NCBI GenBank assembly: GCA_014529385.2
Contig: CM043958.1
Span: forward strand, 75,201,169 to 75,265,168
Length of the DNA stretch: 64,000 nt
Direction: 5' to 3'
From: Adiantum capillus-veneris
Taxonomy: Eukaryota > Streptophyta > Polypodiopsida > Polypodiales > Pteridaceae
In this document: piece by piece, positions 12,572 to 24,044 of the stretch
Layout of the letters: every line of letters begins with the position of its first letter
How positions within the stretch are numbered: the first letter of the stretch is position 1
The notes under the pieces: model-generated
What the model saw: the letters and a program-made list of their open reading frames with translations, nothing else
Told to the model about the DNA's origin: nothing
Databases searched by the model: none
Made by a program: the position numbers and the translations under genes

Positions 12572-13308
12572 TCAGTTCACGCCCTTGTAACTATGGTCCT
12601 TAAGATTTATTCTCGTCGTGGTTTCCATAGGTCTCAGGTCAATATGGTAATAATCCCAACCTTGGACCATTTTCAATTGCCTCATGAATGGTCTTCCTAG
12701 AATGATATCATAGTTTTTCTTCTTGCCAAAGTCAACAATAGCAAAGGTATGCTCATATTCAATGTCACAAGAAGAAACGACTACTTTTTCTAGCAGTACT
12801 ATGGGCCTTTCTGTGTGTCCATCTACAAGCTGCAATTTCATCCTGGTAGCCCTCATTGCTGGTTTTCTCCATTGTTTCTAGATCTCTTTTCTAGAATGAT
12901 GGCAACACCATCTCCACTGTCAAGGATTGCCATGGTTTTTACACCTTGGAATTCCACAGGAAGAGTGGTGTTCCCATCTTCTCCCTCATAGAACTCTCCA
13001 ACCTTGTTTAATGGCACTGGCCTAGTGTTGAGTTGAGGCATTTCAAGCTCTTTAACCCCTTCCTCAATCGGAGTCATTGGATTTTTTATGCAAAATTTCT
13101 CTATGCATTTTTCCACAATAGTCCACATGTTTGGTCTTATTCTGAGCAACTCGGCTAACATTATCGTACAGGTGATTGGTGTCGAAAAAATGTCTATCAG
13201 CCCTTTTGAATCGATGACCTTGCTGGAAGACAGTCTCTGTGATAAGACTACAACAACATGTGACTTGGCCTTGTGCTCTCCCGTATAGGATGGTAGTGTT
13301 CTTAGCAA
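12572..13308 (-). pseudogene. Element C retroviral-type aspartic protease (broken)
   Basis: Two overlapping frames together give the shape of a Ty3-type pepsin-like protease. They show MAILDSGDGVAI (active-site Asp-Ser-Gly) near 12900-12950, and later FAIVDFGKKKNYDIILGRPF, the LGRPF flap-end motif of gypsy proteases, near 12650-12740. A frameshift near 12855 separates them. The protein would have cut the gag-pro precursor. The order after gag on the same strand fits a Ty3/gypsy internal region. Confidence 0.7.
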
Positions 13309-13447
13309 ATTTGGATTGACTATCCATAGATTTTACATATCCTTTGTCTCCCCAATACGATTGAACTTCTAGGTTCATTTGAGATCTAGTCTCAAATTAC
13401 TTTATTATTGGAAGATACACTCCTCTTTTGTCACCAGTCGGGTTTAC

Positions 13448-14748
13448 TCATTTGCTTAGCTCACTCACTTCTTTGGCCTCTCTGACTTGTTTCCACAATC
13501 CATCCAGACCATCTGTTTCTTTACAACTCTCAAGTATAGCTAGGTTAAATCCCTCAAAAGAGTTATACGTGGTATTCAGCACTATCCTTGGCTCTAATGT
13601 TGGGTCCTTGAGCTTTGGTCCGTGCTCATAACTGGGATCTGGCTCTTTTTGTTCCTGGTTTGGTGGGATCATTGGTGTAGGTGGGACAAGGATCACATCC
13701 TTAGGTTTTCCAATCGGTGGTTCTAGTAAATCTTGGGTTGTTTGAATCATTTCTTTTCTAGTTCCACATATGGATATATCATCCACCTCTGTTCATGGGT
13801 TTGGTTGTTTTTGAGCCGTACTTCATAGGCTTTGAAGAGGGCATCTAATGGCTCATTAACCTTCTCGACTAGCACCAATCCTTTGAACTAGCACTTCTCG
13901 GTTTCTCCTCTGTGGATGGTTCTTCTAAAGGTTGAGACATCTACTTAAGATAAGGTGCAATCCTCTTCTCATGTTGTCTTATCTTTTCTTTAGCTTGGGT
14001 AATCTCCTCAGCTAGGGATTTATGCTCTTGTTCCCTATGTGCTTTCATCCTAGCCTGTCTATCTTTCCAACTATTCCATTTGCTCTTGGTTTATGAGTAG
14101 GTGCATTGGTCTTTGGTTCACCCGTCTCTGGACTCGCATCATTTTTTGTTTTCTCTATCTTTGGATTCTCATCAGCTTCCTTTTGAGCTTGCACTCTTGT
14201 AACTACTTGAACTGATACAACCTTTCCGAGCTATTGGGTAGGTGAACAATTCCTAAGACATTCATCGTGATCTTTCTTATTTGGTTTGGGATTTTTGGAT
14301 AGTCGGGGATCAAGTGAATGACACCATATTCAAGACAGTAGGCATTTATTTGAGTGATCTCCATTTGAGGACATTGTTTGACCGATTGGTTTCCATGGCT
14401 TTTGTGACAATCTCTCTCTGGTTGAGGAGCTTCTTCTTTTATTTACTCTTGGCTATAAACAGACTCTTACCTAGCTAAGCCTCTATTCACAATGAACTGC
14501 AATGCCCTTTCATCCATCTCATACCTTCTTTATTCAGGTCTAAATTCAGGAGTTGGAGGTTGTACCGGCCTCACCACTCCATGTCTTTCTCTCATCTTTT
14601 GCTGCTTTGAAGGGCAGTACCCACTTTGGTTGTTAAAATATATTGTAGTTGGTACTATCTCTTGTTTATTAAATGCTTCCATCATCTGCGTGTATCTCAT
14701 GTCTACAAGCATTCGAGCACTTGGCAGTGGAGGTTGTTGTCCTAACAA
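13448..14748 (-). pseudogene. Element C gag-protease spacer, proline-rich
   Basis: Broken frames on the minus strand, including a proline-rich stretch (KPKDVILVPPTPMIPPNQ) and a second piece at 14530-14748 (PLPSARMLVDMRYTQMMEAF). These sit between gag and protease. No zinc knuckle is clear. Stops occur throughout. Confidence 0.4.
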
Positions 14749-15158
14749 AGGTTGTGGTCTTAAAACTCCTACTGGACCTCGTGCATTCCCCGGAACGTAT
14801 CTAGGTGGAGTAGGTGCTACTCGAATAGGCTATACATACCTGTCCCTAGTATATTCCATGCTATAGTAGCACTTTTCCCTCGTATGGTTTGTCCATTTCC
14901 TCTTAATTTTGCAATACTTAGGCTCTCCCCGATCAGACTTTACAAGAGGAGTTAACCTCTTGACCATTTTGAATCACTATACTGAAAGGATGTGTCATCC
15001 TCTTGACTTATAATACTTTTCTTTATATACCTCACAATTATCCACCAGAAGAGCTTCTTTGATCAATTCACTTAGAGTCATGCTCCTTATCATGTGCAGA
15101 TCCTTTTGAGGACCCGCATGTCTCATTCCTTGGGGATAAAGATTAGCATCAATAGTGC

Positions 15159-16094
15159 CTACAAAGGTAGTTCAGCTCTTGGACAGAACTTAATATATAT
15201 CTTGAGCCGTAATGACGTGTTGCGTACTAATTCACCCTCTTTCTGTTTGAATTTGTGGATTTGCAAGACCAGATTGTGAGCTATAACTTTTTGCAAAAAT
15301 TCTTCAATGAATTCTTCAAATAGCTCGTCTAGAGTCTCAAAATTGTGTCTTTCCATTGAGTCAAACCATGTAGCCACATCATCTTCCAGAGTCAGTCCAA
15401 ATCCCATAAACTATCTCACAAATTTGAAACTTCCTCTGCTCTAATTACTCTTCTGAAAGCCGCTACATGATCTCTTGGATCTTTATCTTTGGAGTATTTC
15501 TTGTTTACCCATTTTTTAATCTATGATGGTCTAACCCACCAATTGTCTACAAGTCTAACCATAGACTCTCCCAATCCTTCTCTCGCTTCAGGCCTTTTAC
15601 TATGGCTAGGTTCTTCTTTGAAGGGATTGTTTGTTCTCTTAGAGATTGATCCATTAGGGAGATTCACTTGAGGAGGCATGTTTTCCATCTCTATGATCAT
15701 TTTATCTCTTGTTATCGCTCTAGAAGGGAATCCAGGTGACTCCCTTTTTGGGATTCTTGTAGGAATTTCTTGTGTTTGGTGGAGGTATCTACAGTCCTTC
15801 ATTGACCAAATATCAACCTATTTCTAATACAGTCTGTGGATTTGTGATTTCTACAACTTTGTATTGTCATCCATACTTGTCAACAACTACAGATATCCAT
15901 TGACAGTCGACTTTGTATGTATAGACATATAAGAGCTTGTAATCCATCAGCTCTTCTAGGTATGGCTCTAAGCACCTATAAAGGTTTACCTCATTGCCGT
16001 CAACGTATCTATACAGTCCTTCACTCTCATGATGTGTCATCCAAACTTTCTCAACAAAGTTGGTCTTTAGCAACTCCAAGTTTTGAAGATCCAT
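15159..16094 (-). pseudogene. Element C gag (capsid-like) remnant
   Basis: The segment FGLTLEDDVATWFDSMERHN followed by FETLDELFEEFIEEFLQKV has the pattern of the retrotransposon gag domain (an acidic start, a Trp-Phe pair, then a helical F..F region). Upstream on the same strand are polar frames at 15521-15802 and 15867-16094 that probably form its N-terminal part. Frameshifts separate the pieces. Gag would form the element's virus-like particle. Confidence 0.6.
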
Positions 16095-16682
16095 TATGGG
16101 CGGATGTTCCTATATTGCTCGGATCCTGAAGCTTGTGTAAGTTGAGTTTGATTCTAAAGTAGACATGCTCTCTAGGCTTAACAGCTCTAGCTTGATGTAA
16201 GAAGACTTATACCAATGTGTTCAAGTGCTTTGATTACGTAAAAAGTCAAAACTATGTCCAAAATCGTGACCGTATTCTCACAATTCTCTCAAATTGTCAC
16301 TTTTAGACACTCCTAACTTCCGAATGAACTTTGAGGCCTTAAACGAGGTTTTTTTTAGCATTGACCGACACTGAATGAACCAAAGGGTCTTAGATTGTTG
16401 TTTAGGGATTTCACTAAATCTTGTAGAGCTACTCTGGAGCTTCGTTTTGAAAAAAAAAATCTAAATCCGATATCGAGAGCTCAAGTTATGGCCAAAACAC
16501 TCTTCGCATTTAATCTTCATGTAGGTCAATTCTTGCAATTTCAGAGTGTCATCACTAAATGAATGCTTTGGTCCATTTACAGGTGTCCAAATTTTGTTTT
16601 GGAATAATATTTGGGATTCTAGGGTCAAAAGAAAGGCCTTTGACTGGTCAAAGTTACTATCTGGCCTCATTCTGTGCCTGGA

Positions 16683-18525
16683 GACTTCATACGCATATGA
16701 TGTCTCCTCACTCGAAATTGTTCCAAACTTTAACTATGGAATCTCCTTGATGTACTCTAATCACTCCAAGTTTCGGTTTGTGATTTTGACACTTTTAGTC
16801 AGGCTTATCCCTCGTTTTTTTGTTTGGTTGCTTACAACTTCCCAGGGAGGTTAGCTAAGCCAAAAGTGATCCAAATTGAATGAAACTTGGTCTCTAGGCT
16901 TATTTTGTGAAGGCAAACCCTTCTATGAACTCATATGTAAGTTTTGACCTCTAATTTGGCACGTGAGACATTATACACGTATGATGTCTTTTATGGAAAA
17001 TGAAGTGACTTTTATACCAATGAATCATTATCACTCAAACAACTCTTAGCAACTTTCAAAATTCAGTTTGAACACTTTTTGTGCAAGTTATGGTCAATAC
17101 AAGCATGAACCTTGCCAACTTCCATCTTTTGGCATTTTTTAGCCCAAATGTGCTCCAAATGAAATGAAATTTTGACTAAAGACTTCTTTTATGCTCTAGG
17201 ACACTAGGGTATACACATATGTCTGATTTGACCCAGATCTGCCCTCTAAGACATCATATGTGTATGATGTCTTTTGGCTTAGATTTCACTTTTGCTTCTA
17301 CCCAAGGTACTCCTTGATGCATACAACAAGAATATGTGATCACACCAAACTTTGGATATCAAAATTGCTCAAAATCACTACGTTTTCACCTTTACCTTCT
17401 TGGATTTGCAAAAATCTCCTTAGATTCAAAGATATGTGTCCAAATGAGATGAAATTTGGGAAACAAGCTTAACACATCATTTCCAAACCTCCTACGTGGT
17501 CAAAAGTGCAATTGGACCTTCAGACTTGACTTGAGACATCATATGCATATGATGTCTATATGCTTAGAATTGGATGAAACTTGGTCTATAAGCTTGTCTT
17601 GTGGTGCTAAACACCCTAGTATGCTCTGATGTCAACTTTGATCCCTAAAATTTCCCTTTAAACATCATACATGGATGATGTCTAACTTGTCAGAATGAAG
17701 TGAAATTCACTCAAGAGGTCCCTCACTACACTGGTAACCCACAAGAACTTTTAGAATTGAATTTCAACACTTTTTGTGATAGATATGATCAATTCAAGCA
17801 TTCAAATTGCCTAGATCTATCTTATGGTCTTTACAAGCCCAAAAATGCTTCAAATTCAATGGAATTTGGCCTATATGCTTCCTAAATGCTCTAGATCACA
17901 AGGATGCACTCAAATGTGTCTTTTGACATTAGATATGTCCTGTAGAACATCATACGCATATCATGTATAGGTGGTCAGAATGAAGTTTCGTTTCTACCCC
18001 AGGTGCCCCTTGATGTGTACAACATGCACATGTGCTCACAAAAAATTTTGGATATCAAAAGTGCAAGGAAATCCCCCAAAGTAGTAAAATCCCCTCAATT
18101 CTCAATCTAGTAGCCCAAATGAAATGAAATTTGGTGTATGTGCTCAACACAACATGCAAAACAGGGGTGTAAAGTCAAAAGTTCATTTTGGCTGCCAGGA
18201 TTATCCTTCACACATCATACGCGTATGATGTCTGTTGATGAATGTTTGGACAAAACTTAATCACCACAAGCATCCCCAAGTTTCCAACACTGGTTTTCAA
18301 GTCCTTTTATCAATTTTCATGCAAAAATATGCTTAGAATCACATGTTTCTCTTTTTTTCCATTTTTGACACTCCGTCTTTTGTCTTTTGGGTGTCATGGG
18401 TTGGTCAAAACTTTAGTTTCAAGGTGTACTTAGGGTAAAACACCCCTTCTGAACACTGAGGTGCAATCAGATTTGTCAAATTTGGTCTCCAAATGCCTCT
18501 TGAGATATCATACATGTATGATGTT
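16683..18525. repeat. Palindrome-bearing degenerate tandem array, about 284-bp period
   Basis: Eight copies of a 20-22 bp near-palindrome with consensus ACATCATACGCGTATGATGT start at 16683, 16967, 17250, 17535, 17661, 17946, 18211 and 18504. Steps are 284, 283, 285, 126, 285, 265 and 293 bp. The copy at 17535-17556 is a perfect 22-bp palindrome around ATATGCATAT. The copy at 18212-18231 is a perfect 20-bp palindrome around a CGCG centre. A second motif, AAATGAAATGAAATTTGG and variants, recurs between them (near 17157, 17440 and 18112). The array lies between the 5' LTR and gag, that is, in the transcribed leader of element C. Confidence 0.85.
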
Positions 18526-19060
18526 CAAGTTTACAGAATTTCAATTTTTCTTCACAGAACCCTTGCACATGCCCTTTTATATACACGACACCAATCAGTC
18601 ATGCAAAAATGTCAACAAAAATATTTTTATTGCATTTTTTTCCTCAAAATCAGACTTTTCAGAGACTATGAATGCAAACAAGCACTTCAAAAAATAAATG
18701 AGCGATGAATATCTCTAGATCAAAATAAAATCACTTATCTAAAGCTACTCCTACACATCATATGGGTTTTTCATTTATGAGTAAAAAAACGCTTCACTGC
18801 CACACACTGACTAGCAAACGCTTTTATCACCTCACAACTCACTCAACCACCAACAACTACTCTAATGTATAACTAATACAAAAAATCCTAACTAAATCTA
18901 TCTAGTCCCAGACCCTCGGCAAGACACACTCTTCCTTGCTGTCCACTTGATCTTGAAATATCCTCTTTTGGATCCAATTAAGAAAATTGATTTCTTTAGC
19001 CAAAACTAAAGCAAGCAACCATCACACAAGTGTTAGTAGGATCACCTACTCAAGTCCTTG
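18526..19060. other. Element C leader next to the primer site, no gene
   Basis: AT-rich non-coding sequence. A half palindrome (ACATCATATGGG near 18756) may be a ninth, eroded array unit. Confidence 0.4.
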
Positions 19061-19080
19061 TGTCCCCAACAATGGTGCCA
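19061..19080 (-). promoter_or_regulatory. Primer-binding site of element C
   Basis: Read on the minus strand it is TGGCACCATTGTTGGGGACA, two bases inside the 5' LTR. It resembles the TGGCGCCGTTG-type primer sites of plant Athila/Tat elements, which as I recall pair with tRNA-Asp, with G-to-A type changes. Confidence 0.6.
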
Positions 19081-19082
19081 AT

Positions 19083-20033
19083 GTTGTGGGAGCGAATCAC
19101 ACCACCTACAAAGTGCATGCAACACTACCTAGGTCAACATAATGTCCATCAAGGAAACAGATAACACGATAGGTGCACAGAGGCAATCTCTTTAGCTTGT
19201 CAGGCTGAGACCATCCCACACATACAACACTGTGGAAGGCTAATTGAACCACAATCAAGAATCTCTCTGCTCTCAACTACACCACCCAACCCACATAAAC
19301 ACAAATGGAAGGAAACTCACCAAACCATACCAAAATCATATGAAACTTAAGCAACACCATCCTCTCACTAGGATACACCTGTCCCAAAGCCTCTACACTC
19401 AAAACCTCACTCTAGACCCATCTGCAAAATATAAGTATGAAACATAGCAAAATTTTGGAAGTGCCCAAAACTGAAATCTATGAGTATCTATGTGTAGCTT
19501 ATGTAGCCATGGTTCTAACGATTACTTGCATGCAGAAAACAGACATCGTTTGATCTACTTACAGCCGCAAATATCTTGTAGATACATTAGCATGAGGGAT
19601 CCATCTTGTGTGTAATGCTTGGTGTTGATGTGTAGCTCTCTTCGAGCCTATCGCGATGGTGCAGTCGAATCTCCAATGTGACGAGCAAGTAGGAAGTAGC
19701 ACTAAGATGAAGCTCACTCTCTCTCTTTGTCTCTCTCACACACAGTCAACAGAAGCTCAAAACTTTGATTATGATAATAAGTTCTCTTTACAAAATGACC
19801 TAGGTACCTTATATACTAAGGCTACCATATATTAAACCTACAACAGAGTTTAATGGATCAAATGACTTTGTATGTACAATCTGAAAGTGCCATTACACCC
19901 CGGCTTCTACGACTGGACTAACTACTCATTACAAATGATGTTTATAACCATAATCCATAGCATTTCATAACTCCCAAAAAATAAGGCATCGATACGAAAA
20001 TTGAGTTATGTCGTGCTGACCCATGGGTCAACA
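19083..20033 (-). repeat. 5' LTR of element C
   Basis: It runs from TGTTGTGGGAGCGAATC to CATGGGTCAACA with TG and CA ends, about 951 bp. It is longer than the left copy because that one has a deletion of about 90 bp. AATCC follows, matching GATCC before the left LTR except for one base. Confidence 0.85.
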
Positions 20034-20997
20034 AATCCCTTGTCTTCAATCGATCACTCTAGACCCCCTATTTCCAGTACATAGTTCGCCATGGGCATCA
20101 CATACTGGCAGCTTGGAGAGAGGTTTGTCCTATTGTATCACTTCAATGGCAGGAGGAAGGTCTCATAACTGAGTTCCTGTCAAGGTTTTGAGAGTGGTTG
20201 TGGGATTGGAGGCAGTCAAGGAGAGTTACTATGTTTCAATGGCTAGCTGCACACAGAGCTATAGTAGTTGGGAGTTGGCTAGTACACAGTGGCTTCTCGG
20301 CAGCAGCCTATGCAACTCAAGGCCAACCTTTGGAGATTCAACATCATTGTGTGTGGGAGTGCCCCATGGAATAGCAAGTATGGCTTTGGGTTCTTTGGCT
20401 AATGTCAGCTCTTTCCACAGCTTGACAATACACTTGGGGTGCTGCAACTTGGTCCATTCTCATGGGCCCACTCCATTTGGAGTTGGCTTCTACCAACAAG
20501 ATGATAGTGATCTAGGGGGGTTGACATACACTCCAGCTTGCCACAGAGATTACCCCCCAAGAGTGGTGCAGTGAGAGAGAGTGTGTTGGGAGCTCGGACA
20601 CCCTAGCTCATCTAGCGGGGCCACTATTTTCGCATCTTCGAGACTCACTTTGTAGAGACTATTCGTGACTTTGGACCTTATTCACACTCTTAGGGATCAG
20701 TTTGAGAGACTTCAAGGCAACTCCAACCGCTGCGGGAGTGCAGAGAGGTTTTCTTGCAACTCTTGCAGTAAGGTCCTTTCTTCACCATGGTTTAGGGTGT
20801 GCCTAGATGGCACTATCGGCCACCAGTGTGGCTTTTTCCTCCTTCAATCTTGTGATTTAACCCTCATTGTACATACTTTGTTTACTCATTGGAAGAGTCT
20901 CCTCATGTTTTTTATGTAGCCCTCTTCAGTAGAGGTGGTTTGTGGCCCTATGGACAGTTTTATTGACTAATGCCAAAGGATCTTTTTCTCAGGAAAA
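20034..20997 (+). pseudogene. LINE 3' end with zf-RVT-like segment and A-run
   Basis: The plus strand reads MFQWLAAHRAIVVGSWLVHS, then a Cys-containing stretch ending HHCVWECP. This is the zinc-binding region (zf-RVT) found near the C terminus of plant LINE ORF2. The sequence ends TTTTTCTCAGG plus seven A, then the 15-bp duplication. Stops interrupt the frame. It continues the LINE piece that stops at 4188, with element C between them. Confidence 0.7.
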
Positions 20998-21012
20998 AAA
21001 GAGGTTTCAATT
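20998..21012. repeat. Right target-site duplication of the first LINE
   Basis: Exact repeat of 744-758. The first three A overlap the LINE's A-run, so the true duplication may be 12 to 15 bp. Confidence 0.8.
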
Positions 21013-21430
21013 CAATCCCTAAGGTATGAGGCATATAAGACCACTAGTGATGTTAGGAACTCCATCAATCCAACAAGCCAACCCTACAATCAAGATAGAA
21101 AAATTTACAGGGAAACCCAAGGAGGACACTGACTACTATGTGGCTCAATTTCAGACCAGATTGGGTGGTTAGTGGATATAATGGGATGTATTGGGATGCA
21201 CTGAAGTTAGCACAATTTGCTACTACCTCGGAAGCAAAGGCTATGAAATGGTGTAGCCCATTTTTCCAATTTCAATGCCCTAAGGGAGGGCTACCTGTCT
21301 AGATTCAAAAAAGAGAAGACACCTAATGAAGTCTTGAAGAAAATGAAAAAGATGAAGCAAGGAAATATGCTACTAGAGGATTCTTCTCACCATTTCAAGG
21401 GTATTATAGCAAGGGCTAGTAGAGGAAGAT
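21013..21430 (+). pseudogene. Old Ty3/gypsy gag remnant (host of the LINE)
   Basis: The frame TIKIEKFTGKPKEDTDYYVA is typical of the start of a plant gypsy gag domain. It continues in broken form to AKLAQF- and YLGSKGYEM-like segments. Stops at several places. It lies on the strand opposite to element C and is the oldest layer here, since the LINE inserted at its 5' side. Confidence 0.6.
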
Positions 21431-22120
21431 AGACCGATAGTGGATGTGAGGTCTCCACCCCGTTACCATAACCACTTGGTAACTAGAGGGTACCTAACAA
21501 GTTGTTAGGCCATAATCATTTTTAAAAATATAGTCAAGAAAGATTCGATTCCAATGGACAGGCTCTTGTCACAAGGTACCTCGAGTTTGTGCCATTAAAT
21601 AGGTTTCCTAGCCTTGTCTCATAGGGGAAGCATGACCTAGCACAAACATCTAAATGTTCCTAGATCTCATCTTCCAAAAGAGAGAAACTCAAATGCCTTT
21701 CTCCCCATTGCCTTCAAAGGCACGAACATTTGAGAGCTTCTTGGCTCTTTTGAGGTTCTAATTTCACTTTTCTTAAAGGAAAAGGGAGCGGAGAGTTTCT
21801 TGACTAATCAAGACCACCCATCCATTGACATGGCAACCTAAGCCAATCTCCACTTTCCACCCCCACACTAATAATTTAAACTTGTTCCTAATTATTACCA
21901 CATGATTCTTCATAACACAAAGTTACTTTCTTATATTTTCTATCACATATTCCTTAAAACAACCCTTCAAACATTATCAAATCGACACCAAAACATTCTT
22001 TCCTAGAAGAAAAACAACTTATGATCCTTCTTCATTAAAACATCCAAACCCCAAGAGTTCACTCCTCTTGGAAAGAGTTTATTACACCAGGTATTTTTGG
22101 CTGCCCATGCAACCAAATTG
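21431..22120. other. Non-coding, no feature recognised
   Basis: No open frame of interest. AT-rich with several polypyrimidine stretches. It probably belongs to the same old gypsy copy or its flank. Confidence 0.35.
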
Positions 22121-22214
22121 TCTTGCAATCTGGGCACAAACCCGCAAGACTGTCCTACAATCTAGGCACCAACCCATAGGAACTATCTTGCAATCTCGGC
22201 ACAAACCCGTAAGA
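22121..22214. repeat. Three tandem 29-base inverted-repeat units
   Basis: Units at 22121-22149, 22153-22181 and 22186-22214 each start and end with complementary arms: TCTTGC with GCAAGA, TCCTA with TAGGA, and TCTT with AAGA (the G of TCTTG can pair with the T of GTAAGA as a wobble). The arms of unit 2 have changed on both sides so that pairing is kept. The middle (CAATCTGGGCACAAACCC and variants) is conserved. Three small hairpins in a row would form in RNA or single-stranded DNA. Confidence 0.7.
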
Positions 22215-22891
22215 TATGTGCACCCTTATGCACTACTATAGTGTTCACTCCTCTAAGCCCTCTTCCCTGGATATTAAAGGGAGTCTTGACTATATCGGTA
22301 TAGGATTTTGAATGAAGAAGGCTCGAGAGTTTTTCTACTAGGCAAACAATTCTTTTCTACAATCAAATAGTCTATTTTCCAAACAATCCTTTCCAATAAA
22401 AGAGAATTATGAAAATGTATGCCACAATTACATTGGATTTGCTTCCTTTTTTAGTTTTTTTTCTTCTTTTACTACTCTGATGACTATGCAGTGCATGCAA
22501 TACTCAATAAATTTATTATACCCTTATGTATTTCAAGACCGATGCTTCGTGAGTCCGATGACACATCCTCCGTTGCAAATTTTTTTCCCTTATCAGCTTC
22601 CCGACTAGTGTCAACCTCATCAAAGGGAGTCTCACTCACATAGGTCCTTTTTGGGGCATGTTCACCACTAATAGTTAACTTTGAATTTTATGTAAGAGCT
22701 ATTTTAATAGCAACTTGACAATAAGATTGAGGGAAATGACAATTAAGCCAATTTACATTTCCTTCCCCAGGGTTTTAACTCATGGCAGACAAAAGTTTTC
22801 TTATGTATATCTAAAAACATATGCATCCATACCATCCATGCACTAATCACAGTTTTAGGTTTCCTTGCAAACACATTCCATCCCTTTAGTT
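22215..22891. other. Non-coding flank of copia D
   Basis: No gene recognised. It ends in TAGTT (22887-22891), the left target-site duplication of element D, which recurs at 33023-33027. Confidence 0.5.
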
Positions 22892-23099
22892 TGAAGGTGC
22901 CTAGGGAAGCGTGTGCGAGTGCAAGTGTGAGAGCGGAGAGAGAGAGAGAGACCTACTTTGGGTGGAGCGCACAGCAACGTTATCATGTTGTTTGCAGCTC
23001 CTTATTCTATTGTATTAAAAAATAAGTGTATACATGGTTAAGTTAGTAGATGGGTTAGTAGTAAGTGGGATGTCCGGCCAGTTGGCCTGAATCCCAACA
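22892..23099 (-). repeat. 3' LTR of copia D
   Basis: 208 bp, closely matching 32821-33022. Inside it follows AACTCCCACTTG, whose minus strand (CAAGTGGGAGTT) is the polypurine tract. It carries a short GA run that differs in length from the other LTR. Confidence 0.9.
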
Positions 23100-23168
23100 A
23101 ACTCCCACTTGAAGGCCAACACAGCCCAAGTGACTTGCTATGTACAACCATGAAGCAATCTAGTGGCT

Positions 23169-24044
23169 TCAACCTGTACCCATCAACTCACTGCAATGTG
23201 TAAACCACTCCAAAGCTAAGCCTTTCGTCAAAGCATCTGCTGGGTTGTTGTCATTGTGTACCTTGACCAAATCAATGAGCTTTTTGGCCAAGAAATCTCT
23301 CACGAGATGATACCTAACTTCAACGTGTTTTGATTTGGAGTGAAACACGGGATTCCTTGCCAATGCAAGAGCACTCTAACTATCACAATATATCACTGGA
23401 GTCTCATCAATGCCAAGATTTTTGAAAAAGTGAGATGACCATACAGCCTCTTTACTTGCATCCGACAATGCAACGTACTCTGCTTCCGTAGTGGAAGATG
23501 ACGTACAATCTTGAAGACATGACCTCCAAGATACTGCTGCTCTAGCAAATATGAAGACATAGCCAGATGTTGATCTTCTATTGTCGACACAACCCGCATA
23601 GTCTACATCCGCATAGCCCACAGTGGATGCATCATTGTTCCCGAAGCGTAAACACCTACCGACCGTACCTTTGAGGTACCTAAGAATGTGCTTCACTGCT
23701 TCCCAATGCTTGCTATCAGGGTTTGCCATATATCGGCTCACTACTCCCATTGCAAAAGCAATGTCTGGTCTTGTGGCCACCATAGCATACGTGAGACTGC
23801 CCATTGCCGAATAATATGGTACCTTAGCCATTTCAGCTTGCTCAGCATTAGACTTGGGTGCATCTTCCTTGTTGAGTTTCAAGAATTCTTGCATTGGGGT
23901 ACTCAATGCTTCCCCCCCCTGCATATTGAAACGCTGCAAAACTTTCTCAATGTATGTTTTCTGAGATAACTCAAGAATACAACGTTTGCGATCTCTTTTG
24001 ATTCGCATGCCAAGAAAGTGTGTAGCATCCCCCAAATCTTTCAT
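23169..24044 (-). pseudogene. Copia D RNase H and end of RT
   Basis: The frame begins MKDLGDATHFLGMRI, the conserved RT-thumb segment of copia elements, then YLKGTVGRCL and GYADVDYAGC. Next come STSGYVF and TEAEYVALS, RNase H motifs with the expected acidic residues. A stop follows CDS, and the frame goes on with SALALARNPVFHSKSKHVEV and ends ADALTKGL, the usual C terminus of copia polyproteins. The RNase H would remove RNA from RNA-DNA hybrids. Confidence 0.85.

Noticed and set aside
16683-18525. Regularly spaced palindromes as a CRISPR array
   Set aside because: Spacing of about 284 bp, decayed but related spacers, eukaryotic retroelement context and no cas genes. A tandem repeat array explains it.
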